Assembly: GCA_029866325.1 (NCBI GenBank)
Contig: JARWZO010000003.1
Location: 62,001-126,000 of the forward strand
Length of the DNA stretch: 64,000 nucleotides
Source: Fluviicola sp.
Lineage (GTDB): Bacteria; Bacteroidota; Bacteroidia; Flavobacteriales_D; Crocinitomicaceae
Reading direction: 5' to 3'
Both the position numbers and the translations under genes were made by a program. Positions 41,264-50,036 of this stretch are shown piece by piece (the stretch's first letter is position 1; each line of letters begins with the position of its first letter). The notes beneath the pieces were generated by a model. The model did not search any database and was not told the DNA's origin. It was given only the letters and a program-made list of their open reading frames with translations.

Positions 41264-42672
41264 TGGATTTCAGTTAATAAAGGATAGGCTTCTTCTAAGG
41301 AAGTAGTTCCATCGTGAATGAGAGTAAGTGCTTGTTTGCTGAGGCTCACTATGCCGCGTTCGTCTAACAACGGTTGCACGCGCATTTCAGCTCGTTTGAT
41401 CGCATCTGCCAATTCCATGTCAATCGGAATGACTTCATACACCGCTGTTCGGCCTTTGTAGCCCGTGTAATGACATTCATCACAACCAACTGCTACAAAT
41501 TGGGTATCCGGAGCCAACGATGGATCAATCGTACGCGGCCAATCTTTCAAGACCGTTTTTTGTTCTACTTTGCAATTGGTGCACAGTTTTCTGATCAAAC
41601 GTTGAGCAACCGATGTATTGATGGTATTGGCCAATAAAAACGGTGGAACGCCCATATCAATCAAGCGCGAAATGGTTCCCCAAGCTGAGTTGGTATGGAT
41701 GGTTGAAAGCACCAAGTGACCTGTCAACGCCGCGCGAATGGCCATTTGAGCCGTTTCGCCATCGCGGATCTCACCGAGCATAATCACATCAGGGTCTTGA
41801 CGCAAAAATGAACGTAATGTACTTGAAAAGGTCAAACCGATGGATTCTTTGAGTTGGACTTGATTGATTCCTTCCAACGTGTACTCAATCGGATCTTCCA
41901 CGGTAACAATGTTGCGTTTTTCGTTGTTGAGCAATTTCAATGTTGCGTAAAGCGTGGTGGTTTTTCCCGAACCGGTCGGACCGCTAATGAGCACAATGCC
42001 ATTGGGTTTTTTAATGCCTTCGCGGTAGTTTTCCAAATCGCGTTCGGTTAATCCCAATTGATCGATCTGAATAAACGAGGCATCTTTCCCCAAGATTCTC
42101 AGTACGATTTTTTCGCCGTGAAGTGTTGGTAGAATCGATACACGAATATCAAAATCTTGGTACTGAATTCGACCGTCTTGCGGTAAGCGTTTCTCTGAAA
42201 TATCGAGGTTGGAGCGAATCTTAATCTTGTTCACCAACTCGGCATAATCCGCTTTATCCACCGCAAACCGTTCAATCAAATGTCCGTCGATGCGAATGCG
42301 CACCCGGGCGCGTTCTTCATAAGTTTCGATGTGAATATCACTGCTTCCGAGGTGATTGGCGTCTTGAATGATACGATCAACGAAATCGATTTTAGAGTCG
42401 AAGACCAATTGCTGTTCCTGATTCGCCTTGCGGAAATGTCGACCCAAGTTGCGCTGAATGGCAATGCTATCAATGGCTTCCAATTCTACAGCGCACCCAA
42501 ACAAGGCAGAAAGTTCTTCCTTCGCCAAGGCAACGTTTTGTTGTTCGTCGATGTAAAATTGCACCAATTCGGGCGTAAGCACTTTCGGAATAACGCGGTA
42601 ATGCCACGCCAAATCAGATCGCACCGCCTGTTGCAATTCTGCCGAAACCTGTATGTTATCCCAATCCTGCAT
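41260..42672 (-). CDS. Secretion/pilus assembly ATPase (GspE/PilB family)
   Basis: This 470-residue protein has Walker A GPTGSGKT (231-238), an Asp box (VTVEDPIEY, ~256-264), Walker B DPDVIMLGEIRD (~293-304), the His box TGHLVLSTIHTN (~317-328), and a zinc tetracysteine site (CTNC 364-367, CDEC 397-400). The N-terminal N2 domain (KIDFVDRIIQDANHLGSSDI) is present. The protein powers pilin assembly on the cytoplasmic face. It overlaps the secretin start by 4 bp and is 2 bp from the peptidase stop. Confidence 0.95.
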   Translation of the reverse strand: MQDWDNIQVSAELQQAVRSDLAWHYRVIPKVLTPELVQFYIDEQQNVALAKEELSALFGCAVELEAIDSIAIQRNLGRHFRKANQEQQLVFDSKIDFVDRIIQDANHLGSSDIHIETYEERARVRIRIDGHLIERFAVDKADYAELVNKIKIRSNLDISEKRLPQDGRIQYQDFDIRVSILPTLHGEKIVLRILGKDASFIQIDQLGLTERDLENYREGIKKPNGIVLISGPTGSGKTTTLYATLKLLNNEKRNIVTVEDPIEYTLEGINQVQLKESIGLTFSSTLRSFLRQDPDVIMLGEIRDGETAQMAIRAALTGHLVLSTIHTNSAWGTISRLIDMGVPPFLLANTINTSVAQRLIRKLCTNCKVEQKTVLKDWPRTIDPSLAPDTQFVAVGCDECHYTGYKGRTAVYEVIPIDMELADAIKRAEMRVQPLLDERGIVSLSKQALTLIHDGTTSLEEAYPLLTEIQ

Positions 42673-42674
42673 CG

Positions 42675-43154
42675 TTAAAGCTGTATGAATTGAAACACAT
42701 CCGTTCCGCTATGAAGCAAAAGCAGATAGACGAGGGTTACCAACGAAAAATAGCCGGCATATGGAATGGTTGTTTGTTTTTTAAACAAGAGTATTATTCC
42801 GTGAATGACCAATGTTGAAAAGGTTCCGACGGTAAAAAATAGAATGAACTGCTGAAACGACAAGAGCGGCGTAAGTGCCAGAATAAACAACAAATCGCCC
42901 AAGCCGAAATACTGTTTAAAGATCAATTCGGGTTTTCCGAAACGAAAGCGGATGTAGATGAACAAAAAGCCCATCAGCAATGCAATAAATGCGGTATTGA
43001 AGCCAAGTGCCAACCACGAAAACTCATTCCATCTATAAGCGATAAAAGCACCGAAAAGTAAGGGCGGTAAAAACCACCAAATACTTCTGGAAATGAGATC
43101 TTGCAAGAAGATTGTTCCCAGTAATAAACACGCTATGATGAGTGCGATGATCAT
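42675..43154 (-). CDS. Short A24 prepilin peptidase
   Basis: This 159-residue membrane protein has about five TM helices. The GxGD motif of aspartic prepilin peptidases is seen in YFGLGDLLFILAL (about residue 86-88), and the first Asp is in QDLISRSIWW (residue ~19). The usual N-terminal methyltransferase domain with its zinc Cys motif is absent, so it should cleave but not methylate, as in archaeal-type and some Bacteroidota enzymes. It is sandwiched between the pseudopilin and ATPase genes, sharing one base with the pseudopilin stop. Confidence 0.82.
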   Translation of the reverse strand: MIIALIIACLLLGTIFLQDLISRSIWWFLPPLLFGAFIAYRWNEFSWLALGFNTAFIALLMGFLFIYIRFRFGKPELIFKQYFGLGDLLFILALTPLLSFQQFILFFTVGTFSTLVIHGIILLFKKQTTIPYAGYFSLVTLVYLLLLHSGTDVFQFIQL

Positions 43155-43576
43155 TAATCGGGTTGCACTTCTTTAGGTTGTCCTTCTTGGTCTATTTCCC
43201 AGATGTTCATTTTGCCGTCGCCGTTAAAATCAACTACCGATTCGGCTCTGCCTTTAAAACCGGCCGGACTTGCCTCGGTAATCGAAATGCGGTAATTGGC
43301 TGTTCCGCCTTCGGTATTCAACTTGTGAGGCAAGTAGTTGATCTCTTTTAAATCTTGCGAATACTTCGAAAACTGCAGGAAATAGGCATACTGCAAGTTG
43401 TGTACCATGCGCAATTCCTGCTGTGCTTCCATGCTTTTGGTGCGTGTGGCAATGCCCGTTTGATTGGGTACGACCAACATGATCAGGATTCCCATAATCG
43501 CTAATACGATCAGCACTTCCGCCAATGAAAAGGCGTTCATGCGGGCTATCTTCGTTCTGCGTTTGATTCGTTTCAT
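43154..43576 (-). CDS. Major pseudopilin-like protein (GspG-like)
   Basis: This 140-residue protein has a basic leader then the type IV pilin N-terminus NAFSLAEVLIVLAIMGILIM (N-terminal helix, with Glu at +5 of the mature form). The residue before the expected cut is Ala, not Gly. The C-terminal domain has a DFNGDGKMNIWEID stretch, like the calcium-binding loop of GspG pseudopilins. It is likely the main fibre subunit. It abuts the GspF gene directly. Confidence 0.85.
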   Translation of the reverse strand: MKRIKRRTKIARMNAFSLAEVLIVLAIMGILIMLVVPNQTGIATRTKSMEAQQELRMVHNLQYAYFLQFSKYSQDLKEINYLPHKLNTEGGTANYRISITEASPAGFKGRAESVVDFNGDGKMNIWEIDQEGQPKEVQPD

Positions 43577-44668
43577 CTATTTAATGACATTACTCAAGTT
43601 AAACATCGGTAAATACATCGCTACCATAATTACACCTACCACAACTCCGATAATCACAATAATTGCCGGTTCTATGATCGTTCCCATAAGTTTCGTTCGG
43701 TAATCAATTTCGTCGTTGTATTGTTTGGTTAAGCGTATAAAAGTTTGATCCAGCTGATTGATTTCCTCGGCGATCTTAATCAGCGAAATTAAGCGTTTAT
43801 CCAATATGTTGAATTGTCCAAGACCGGAATGTAGTTGATTTCCTGCTAAAATTTCTTTTTTGGCATGTTGAATGGCTTTTTCCAAGGGGTAAAATCCGAT
43901 CATTTCTTCTACCAAATCCAAGGCTTTTACCAACGGAGTCTTCGATTCCATGAGCAATCCCATGCTTTGGCAGAAACGAGCAATGTACACTTTTCGTATC
44001 AACACCCCAAAAACAGGTATGCGCAACATGACCCGGCTCGACGTTTTGCGAAACCATTCTTCTTTGCGTTGTGTGTAACAGTATATACTAATTGCAACTG
44101 TAGCGAGAAAGAAATACAGCATAAAGGGCGCAAAGTGATCCGAGAGCCACACGATTTTTTTGGTCAGCCATGGCAATTCTTGTCCGAATTGTTTGAACAC
44201 GTCTTCAAACATCGGTACCACTGAATTGAGCATGAAGTACAATACACCAAACGTAATTGCCATGACGAAAGCAGGGTAGGTGAAGACGCTTACCAACTGT
44301 CGTTTGAGTTTGACTTTATCACCGAAATAAACCGCCATAGAAGCCAACACGTGTTTCAATCGCCCGGTTTCTTCACCAATGCGCACACTTTGAAATTCGT
44401 AGGCCGAAAAATGTCCGGATTGTTCCATGGCTTCGGAAAGTGATGCTCCTAAAACAATTTTGTCTTGCAGGGTTTCTAAAATGACTTTTACGCGCTGCTT
44501 TTCCTGTTCGTCGATGATGAGTTGAATGGAACGCCGCATGTCGATTCCGCTTTCGATGAGTGAACAAAATTCATTGTAGAATTGCTCTTTGACCTTATCG
44601 CCAAACGGTTTGCCCAACGAAAATTCGCGTTGGAAAATGCCCTTCGATTCTTGTGCTTCTACTGCCAT
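43577..44668 (-). CDS. GspF/PilC inner-membrane platform protein
   Basis: This 363-residue protein has two T2SSF domains (~25-145 and ~225-350) and three TM segments: YPAFVMAITFGVLYFMLNSV, FAPFMLYFFLATVAISIYCY and IIEPAIIVIIGVVVGVIMVA. The typical EFCSLIESGIDMRRSIQLI, SVRIGEETGRL and ARFCQSMGLLMESKTPLVKA stretches match PilC/GspF. It anchors the ATPase and pilin insertion in the inner membrane. Confidence 0.94.
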   Translation of the reverse strand: MAVEAQESKGIFQREFSLGKPFGDKVKEQFYNEFCSLIESGIDMRRSIQLIIDEQEKQRVKVILETLQDKIVLGASLSEAMEQSGHFSAYEFQSVRIGEETGRLKHVLASMAVYFGDKVKLKRQLVSVFTYPAFVMAITFGVLYFMLNSVVPMFEDVFKQFGQELPWLTKKIVWLSDHFAPFMLYFFLATVAISIYCYTQRKEEWFRKTSSRVMLRIPVFGVLIRKVYIARFCQSMGLLMESKTPLVKALDLVEEMIGFYPLEKAIQHAKKEILAGNQLHSGLGQFNILDKRLISLIKIAEEINQLDQTFIRLTKQYNDEIDYRTKLMGTIIEPAIIVIIGVVVGVIMVAMYLPMFNLSNVIK

Positions 44669-45150
44669 AATCGTTGGGAAAAATAGTGATTTACATTATG
44701 GGCAACCGTTGAACGCACGGGATAACGAAGTACCATTTCGTCGTCTTTCCAATTTACTTTAAACGCAATGTATTGCCTGCCTTTTGTTTCTTCCAGCTGA
44801 ATGGCATTCATTTCCAGTTTCAGATCCATTTCGGTTTCGTTGATCACGCGAATCAGGCGATTGTCCATGATTTTATAAAGCGTTTGCGACTTCCCGAAAT
44901 AAATCCTTGCTTGATTGTCTTTCACATGAATGGAATCGGCTTCGTCTAATTCGCGCCACAAGTTTGCTCTAACCACGAACCAATCGTTGAGTTCGTTTTT
45001 GATCTGCGTTTCGTTGTGAATTTGTTCTCCGAAACGATTCAAAGCACCAAAAAACAATGCCGAAAGCAAAGCCATCAATGCAATCACAATGGTGACTTCC
45101 AACACGGAAAAAGCCGTCAATCGAACGATATGGTGGTGACTATTGTTCAC
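44659..45150 (-). CDS. Minor pseudopilin-like protein
   Basis: This 163-residue protein has a leader of ~12 residues, then TAFSVLEVTIVIALMALLSA (hydrophobic pilin helix with Glu at +5 and Ala at the -1 position). The C-terminal globular domain is mostly beta, as in GspJ/PilW-type proteins. It is probably a tip or minor component that primes fibre assembly. It overlaps the GspF gene by 10 bp and the next pseudopilin by 11 bp. Confidence 0.78.
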   Translation of the reverse strand: MNNSHHHIVRLTAFSVLEVTIVIALMALLSALFFGALNRFGEQIHNETQIKNELNDWFVVRANLWRELDEADSIHVKDNQARIYFGKSQTLYKIMDNRLIRVINETEMDLKLEMNAIQLEETKGRQYIAFKVNWKDDEMVLRYPVRSTVAHNVNHYFSQRLWQ

Positions 45151-45472
45151 TGAAAAACGTTTGTTGCCAGGTAGTTTTTTGATTACTGATGAGGTTTATT
45201 TCACTGAAAACTACGGAATCTTTTCGAGTTGTGGAAATTTCCATCGTTCCCAATTCACCTTTCCAATCTGAAACCGCGGGAAGTGTATCGTGAATCAGTG
45301 CATCGATCATAAGCGATTGAAACTCGGTTTGTTCTTTCACTTCTTTGAATTGAATGGTAGATCGACTGGCTTGCATAAACACCTGAGACGCGATGGTAAA
45401 ACAAATGGCAATGATCGTAATCGCGATCACAAACTCGGCAATGGTAGATGCAGGAATCCGTTTCATAACCAC
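45140..45472 (-). CDS. Minor pseudopilin-like protein
   Basis: This 110-residue protein has a very short leader (MVMKRIPA), then STIAEFVIAITIIAICFTIA with Glu at +5 and Ala at -1. It is one of the smallest pseudopilins, matching GspI-like minor subunits in length. The soluble part is only ~75 residues. It overlaps the upstream GspK-like gene by 10 bp. Confidence 0.75.
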   Translation of the reverse strand: MVMKRIPASTIAEFVIAITIIAICFTIASQVFMQASRSTIQFKEVKEQTEFQSLMIDALIHDTLPAVSDWKGELGTMEISTTRKDSVVFSEINLISNQKTTWQQTFFSEQ

Positions 45473-46689
45473 GTAATGAGTTTAGATTGCACTTTTTCCT
45501 GCGACTGCAACCAGCCCGGAAGCAGAAAATAGCTTGGTAAACGTTTTTGGCTAATAACAGCATCAACTAGATGATTTCCATAAGCACCACCGCCGGCACG
45601 CACCGATAACTGAAATGTAAACAAACTGCCGATCACGGTTCCTTTCGCTTCGGTTTCGCCACTGTTGTAAATCAGACCGCCCACCACCGATTGTTCATGC
45701 AATTCCAGAAAAGGAAGTTTGCGAAAATCGGGTTGCTGCGAAGTGATCAAAATTCCGCCGAGCACCTGCACATTTTCTTCCAGAATCACGATGCGCCGGG
45801 TGAGTTCATTGCGCAGTGTTTGTTCGTTTAACGCAATCACACTCGGATACAATAATTTCACTTCTTTCTCGCAAATAACCCGTTCGGAAGCCATTACCTG
45901 AACCGAACCTGTAAAACCGGTTTCGAAACGCACAACAGGTGCAATCAGGATGACGTTGGTCAGTTGTGCTTTTGCCGAAACGTAAATAGAATCGAAGGAA
46001 TGAATGATGACATTTCCGCGAATTGCCTGCGTGAGCAGAATGGTGTTTAATTGCTGAAAATACGTGATTCCGTTGTGAAAAGAGTAGGTGCTGTCTTTGG
46101 CAATAAAGGCTTGTGGTGTCGTTTTTCCCACCACGTCGGCCGGAAGTAAATTCTGCCATTCTTTTTTCAGCGGCGGAAGTCCCAATTCGGCGACTTCCGT
46201 ACTACCAAAAACCAATTGATCGAAGGGATAATTTTTACCTGCAATATAAGCCCGTTCTACGTTTCCGTTGGGAACAAAGGCCTTTCCTTCAATTTTAGTT
46301 TCGCCAGTAATTTTTAATCCGCCCGAATTGCCAGGTAAATACAAACACGGTAATTCCGGAGCTTGAATCATGCCAATCAACGCGGCTCTGCGTTTACTCA
46401 GCGGACTTTTATGCGTCATAGTGCAAATCATCGAAAACGCGCCCCATTGTTGGTGTTTCACCTCGCTGGTATCGCCCGAAGAATGAATGTATTGCACCGA
46501 ATCGCCCGGCGGAACCATGAACATACCGTAGCGAATGGCTGCGTAACTATCAAACAACACATGCTCCTTATTCGTTTGAAGCACTTCAATCTTTTTTTGG
46601 GTAGCCGCAATGAAAATAACGCCCGAACAAATGAGTCCGACTAAGAGTGAAAACACAATGGCGTAAGATAGAGCGGCTGCGCGGATCAT
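45463..46689 (-). CDS. GspK/PilX-like large membrane-anchored protein
   Basis: This 408-residue protein has an N-terminal TM helix, AAALSYAIVFSLLVGLICSG, without the pilin Glu. A large domain follows, with parallel beta-strand repeats in the middle (~200-330: GNVIIHSFDSIYVSAKAQLT, NVILIAPVVRFETGF, ENVQVLGGILITS), which look like a polymer-forming (bactofilin-like) solenoid. Its position among the pseudopilins suggests a tip or GspK-type role. The family is not certain. Confidence 0.6.
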   Translation of the reverse strand: MIRAAALSYAIVFSLLVGLICSGVIFIAATQKKIEVLQTNKEHVLFDSYAAIRYGMFMVPPGDSVQYIHSSGDTSEVKHQQWGAFSMICTMTHKSPLSKRRAALIGMIQAPELPCLYLPGNSGGLKITGETKIEGKAFVPNGNVERAYIAGKNYPFDQLVFGSTEVAELGLPPLKKEWQNLLPADVVGKTTPQAFIAKDSTYSFHNGITYFQQLNTILLTQAIRGNVIIHSFDSIYVSAKAQLTNVILIAPVVRFETGFTGSVQVMASERVICEKEVKLLYPSVIALNEQTLRNELTRRIVILEENVQVLGGILITSQQPDFRKLPFLELHEQSVVGGLIYNSGETEAKGTVIGSLFTFQLSVRAGGGAYGNHLVDAVISQKRLPSYFLLPGWLQSQEKVQSKLITWL

Positions 46690-47546
46690 TCCGTTTTGCG
46701 TTTAAACAGCTTGAATGATTTTTTGGGCTTTTCCTCTGTCTTGTCCGCTTCTTTTTCTTTTGAGGGTTTGTTGTCTTCAGAAGCTTTTTCGTCTGCCTTA
46801 TCCTTTTTAGAAAAACGCGCTTTTAAGCGTTTAAAGAATCCCTGTTTTTCATCGGTTGAGGGAGTTGTTTCTTCACCTTTAGGCGTTTTTGTTTTTTTCT
46901 CTTTCGGCACAACAACTTCACCGTTTTTATACGTTTCAACCGACTTGCTGCCATCTGAAGCAATCGTTTCCTGTTTTCCGTGCAACAGACTATTCTTGTA
47001 GCGCGCCACCGATTTCACCCGGCCAATCGAATCCATGAGCGTCACCGTTTTACAAGATTTACTGATTTCAATCAGCGTATCGCCGCTTTGCTCGGTGGTT
47101 TTATTTCCGCGAATGATCACGCGTTTTTGCACGTCACCCGTCTTCGAATAATAGAGCTGTTCACCGGATAAACGGCCATTGTTCCAATGCTCGGTTTTGA
47201 TCAGTTTACCGTTTTTTTGCCAATAATTCCACTCACCGATTTTCAGTCCTTTTGCATAACTTCCCTTTTCGCACAGTTGTTTGTTATCGTAAAACGCTTC
47301 GTAAGCACCATGCAATAACTGTCCGGCACTTCCGCCTTGTGTGCCAAGAACGGTTTGCGATTTATACCAATAATACGTCTTTTGGGTATCGTAATGTTTG
47401 ATTCCTTTTTTGTCTGAATCGAGCACGGTAAAGGTCAGAGACAATCCATCTTGTTTCATGGAATGTTTCAAGGAATAATCTTCGATTTTCTGTGCGGAAC
47501 AGTGAAGCGAGCCAATGACTAGGATGAAGCAGATGATGTAATGCAT
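46686..47546 (-). CDS. MORN-repeat protein, first gene of the secretion operon
   Basis: This 286-residue secreted protein has a signal peptide (MHYIICFILVIGSLHCSA). The middle holds MORN-variant repeats: LLHGAYEAFYDNKQLCEKGS, GEWNYWQKNGKLIKTEHWNN, GEQLYYSKTGD, LLHGKQETIASDG. The last ~80 residues are very basic and low in complexity (KEKKTKTPKGEE, KKDKADEKASED). YwqK-like MORN proteins of this type are often labelled antitoxins in databases; nothing here supports that. It leads the 13-gene operon, with an ATGA overlap to the next gene. Confidence 0.8.
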   Translation of the reverse strand: MHYIICFILVIGSLHCSAQKIEDYSLKHSMKQDGLSLTFTVLDSDKKGIKHYDTQKTYYWYKSQTVLGTQGGSAGQLLHGAYEAFYDNKQLCEKGSYAKGLKIGEWNYWQKNGKLIKTEHWNNGRLSGEQLYYSKTGDVQKRVIIRGNKTTEQSGDTLIEISKSCKTVTLMDSIGRVKSVARYKNSLLHGKQETIASDGSKSVETYKNGEVVVPKEKKTKTPKGEETTPSTDEKQGFFKRLKARFSKKDKADEKASEDNKPSKEKEADKTEEKPKKSFKLFKRKTE

Positions 47547-47566
47547 GTTGAAAATTGTAATGGAAA

Positions 47567-47574
47567 CAAATGTA
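47567..47574 (-). promoter_or_regulatory. Candidate -7 box for the secretion operon
   Basis: Read on the minus strand this is TACATTTG, a match to the Bacteroidota -7 consensus TAnnTTTG, 20 bases before the first start codon at 47546. No clear -33 TTG is seen at the usual spacing, so the call is tentative. It would give a very short leader of about 14 bases. Confidence 0.4.
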
Positions 47575-47706
47575 GTAAAAAGTGGGGGAGTAAGTTATGG
47601 TTTGTTAGAATGTCTATTTTTTGGAATTAAGTCATCCGGTTAATTAGAGTTTTGGTTAAAACAAAAAAAACAAAAAATAAAATCTACGTTATTTTTTAAC
47701 AAACAC

Positions 47707-47738
47707 TTGTTTATTAAAAATACTTTGTTTTATATTTG
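47707..47738 (+). promoter_or_regulatory. Candidate promoter of the RHS operon
   Basis: TTG at 47707-47709 and TATATTTG at 47731-47738 match the Bacteroidota -33 (TTTG-type) and -7 (TAnnTTTG) boxes with a 21-base spacer. The first start codon follows at 47791, leaving a leader of about 45 bases. It sits in the AT-rich divergent gap facing the secretion operon. Confidence 0.6.
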
Positions 47739-47790
47739 ACCATAGTTTTATAAGAGTTCAACTTTTATCATTTAAATCAAATCACTTCGC

Positions 47791-48210
47791 ATGAATAAGA
47801 AGACACTTTTCGCAACAAGTTTTTTACTTTTTATTTTTACTTGGTTTTTACCAAATTCATCTTTCGCACAGCTAGATTCTACAACGGCTGCTATTTCGGT
47901 TGTAGAGAATTATTATCAAGCAACAGATTCACTTGACGAGCGTGATATGGCTGTTTTGACTTTGACATTCGACGATATATCGGATGTTGGGTATTTGAAT
48001 GTGGTGGTTATAGATAGTGCTACAGAAGCAATAGTTCAGCAGATGAGCATTAATCGTGCTGAATTGGAGGCCTCAGGAAGTCTTTTAATTGACAGGGTTG
48101 AATTTGCATTATTCGAGCCTCTGCCGAATGTTAATTATAAGGTCGAGGTATCGCCAATGAATTCTTTGGGTGCCTACACAAAGATGTGCTTTTTAAACTT
48201 TTTGCTTTAA
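47791..48210 (+). CDS. Small secreted protein of unknown function, RHS operon
   Basis: This 139-residue protein has a signal peptide (TLFATSFLLFIFTWFLP, cut near SSFAQ). The mature part is a single beta-rich domain with DERDMAVLTLTFDDISDVGY and ESLL-type strands, and I recognise no family. It is the first gene of the plus-strand unit, 24 bp before the DNRLRE protein. A binding or chaperone role for the large RHS products is possible but only positional. Confidence 0.75.
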   Translation: MNKKTLFATSFLLFIFTWFLPNSSFAQLDSTTAAISVVENYYQATDSLDERDMAVLTLTFDDISDVGYLNVVVIDSATEAIVQQMSINRAELEASGSLLIDRVEFALFEPLPNVNYKVEVSPMNSLGAYTKMCFLNFLL

Positions 48211-48234
48211 ACATTAACCATCGAATTTTAGTCT

Positions 48235-50025
48235 ATGAAACAGTCACCTTTATCAATTAAGTGCAGTATTTCGCTTGTTCTCTTATGCTTGGCTACCCTA
48301 TCTGGCTATGGACAGACTACAACAACAATTAAGATTACTGAAGATGCGCATGTGTCATCTGCATCTGCAGGTTCAAATTATGCTAATGTAACCACTATTC
48401 CGATCTGGACCACGAGTTCTACGAATTTTTTCAGGTATTACCTGAAACCTGACTTATCTTCCATTCCTTTCGGGTCTCATATTGTATCAGCAACCGTTCG
48501 AATTAGACCTATTAGTGAGGCTGGTATTGTTGGTTCTCCTAATAGTACCCAATTTTATTTGCGTGGTTTAGCTACAAGTTGGTCAGAATCCTTAATAACT
48601 TATACTAATTCTAATCCACCTTCAACAACTGGTTCCACAGTTACAACAAGTATAAACCCAACCATTCCAATACCTTGGCGACAATTTGATGTAACTACTC
48701 TAGTTCAAAGTATGGTTTCAGGAAGCATTTTGAACAACGGTTTTGTAATCACACGCAATCCGGAAACAACAGCAAATTCCTCTTGTACTTATACTTCAGG
48801 AGAAGATGCTACACCAGCTAATAGACCTGAAATCGTTATCTCATATTATCCCCCGATTAATGTAACCGGAGCAACTATAACGCATGCTACCAGTCCATCT
48901 TCGGCTGATGGTGTGGTAACACCAATTTTTTCGGGAGGATCAGGCAATTATCAATATAGATGGTTTGATCTATCAACACCTTCTGGTGCTACAACAGCAC
49001 TTTTGGGGCAAACATCCTTAAGCATTACGAATCGTCCACCGGGTTTTTGTGGTATAGAAATAAAAGATGTTACATTGAATAAGTTCTACTATATGGCATT
49101 CATAGTAGGTGTAGCTTGTGATCCAATTAATCTATCATTTTATCCGGGTGCAAATTTTATGGATGATGCATTGGTCTCAGCGGCTAGTCCGAGTGGAACA
49201 GGTGTTCCTGTAACAGAGATACAGGCAAGTGGTAATACAGGAACCGATATGCGAACCTATATTCGTTTTCGAATTTGGCTGGAAACTTCAGTTACCCCGA
49301 TCTTTGCTGATTTGTACTTAGCAGGTAAAAGTCATGTTAATCCAGGTGGGGCTAACACAAATGATGCAGAGTTTCAGCGTGTCGACGCTTTAAAATATTG
49401 GGATGAATTGACGGTTAATTATAACACTCAACCAAGTTTTTCAAATGCGATTGTTGTGAATGTACCTCCAACAACATCTTCAACAATGAGTAAAAATTAT
49501 GATATCACAAGTTTTTTTAGTTATTGGAAGCAAAACAATACGAATAATAACTTTGGAATGGTATTCAAGTTAGATAATTTCACTGCATCAACTGCACGCC
49601 AACAATACCATTCTTCTGATGCAACAGCAGCAAATGACAAACCCTATATTAAATTTCTGGTAGATCAACCAAACTGTGATCGCACTTCCTTTACATTATT
49701 TAAACGCGAATTGGATGCAGGTTATGTCACTACTTTCCAAGGAAAGTTAAAAATTCAGTTCACGGAAGAGTACGAGCAGGTTGCAGGTAAAAAAGTACCG
49801 CTCAATCTCTATGATGATAACAGAACATTGATTGCATCGATCAAGTATGACGGAACCGCTATTTTAGGGAGTGCTCTGTTACCAGCATTGGTTTATCAAT
49901 TTGATGATAACCAGCATATCTTAAATCTTTCAACTTACAGCCTGGTTAATGATAAATATTACATCTTAGAACTAACCAAAAGTACCGGCGAAAAAGAATA
50001 CATCCGATTCGTTTACGCCAATTAA
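48235..50025 (+). CDS. Secreted protein with two DNRLRE (CBM96-like) domains
   Basis: This 596-residue protein has a signal peptide (ISLVLLCLATLSGYG). Domain 1 (~27-205) has VSSASAGSNYAN, RYYLKPDLSSIP, WSESLITYTNSNPP and WRQFDVTTLVQSMVSG. Domain 2 (~300-460) has MDDALVSAASPSGT, RTYIRFRI, WDELTVNYNTQPSF, NYDITSFFSYW and a DKPYIKFLV end. DNRLRE domains bind polysaccharide or other surfaces in secreted proteins, and often sit beside or inside RHS proteins. A spacer of ~90 residues between them resembles an SprB-type repeat (TSPSSADGVVTPIFSGGSG). It ends 11 bp before the next giant gene. Confidence 0.82.
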   Translation: MKQSPLSIKCSISLVLLCLATLSGYGQTTTTIKITEDAHVSSASAGSNYANVTTIPIWTTSSTNFFRYYLKPDLSSIPFGSHIVSATVRIRPISEAGIVGSPNSTQFYLRGLATSWSESLITYTNSNPPSTTGSTVTTSINPTIPIPWRQFDVTTLVQSMVSGSILNNGFVITRNPETTANSSCTYTSGEDATPANRPEIVISYYPPINVTGATITHATSPSSADGVVTPIFSGGSGNYQYRWFDLSTPSGATTALLGQTSLSITNRPPGFCGIEIKDVTLNKFYYMAFIVGVACDPINLSFYPGANFMDDALVSAASPSGTGVPVTEIQASGNTGTDMRTYIRFRIWLETSVTPIFADLYLAGKSHVNPGGANTNDAEFQRVDALKYWDELTVNYNTQPSFSNAIVVNVPPTTSSTMSKNYDITSFFSYWKQNNTNNNFGMVFKLDNFTASTARQQYHSSDATAANDKPYIKFLVDQPNCDRTSFTLFKRELDAGYVTTFQGKLKIQFTEEYEQVAGKKVPLNLYDDNRTLIASIKYDGTAILGSALLPALVYQFDDNQHILNLSTYSLVNDKYYILELTKSTGEKEYIRFVYAN

Positions 50026-50036
50026 TACAACCATCT

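Noticed and set aside
46686..47546. Toxin-antitoxin label for the MORN protein (YwqK-type antitoxin)
   Set aside because: MORN-variant repeats alone do not show antitoxin function, the protein is exported, and no toxin gene is adjacent.
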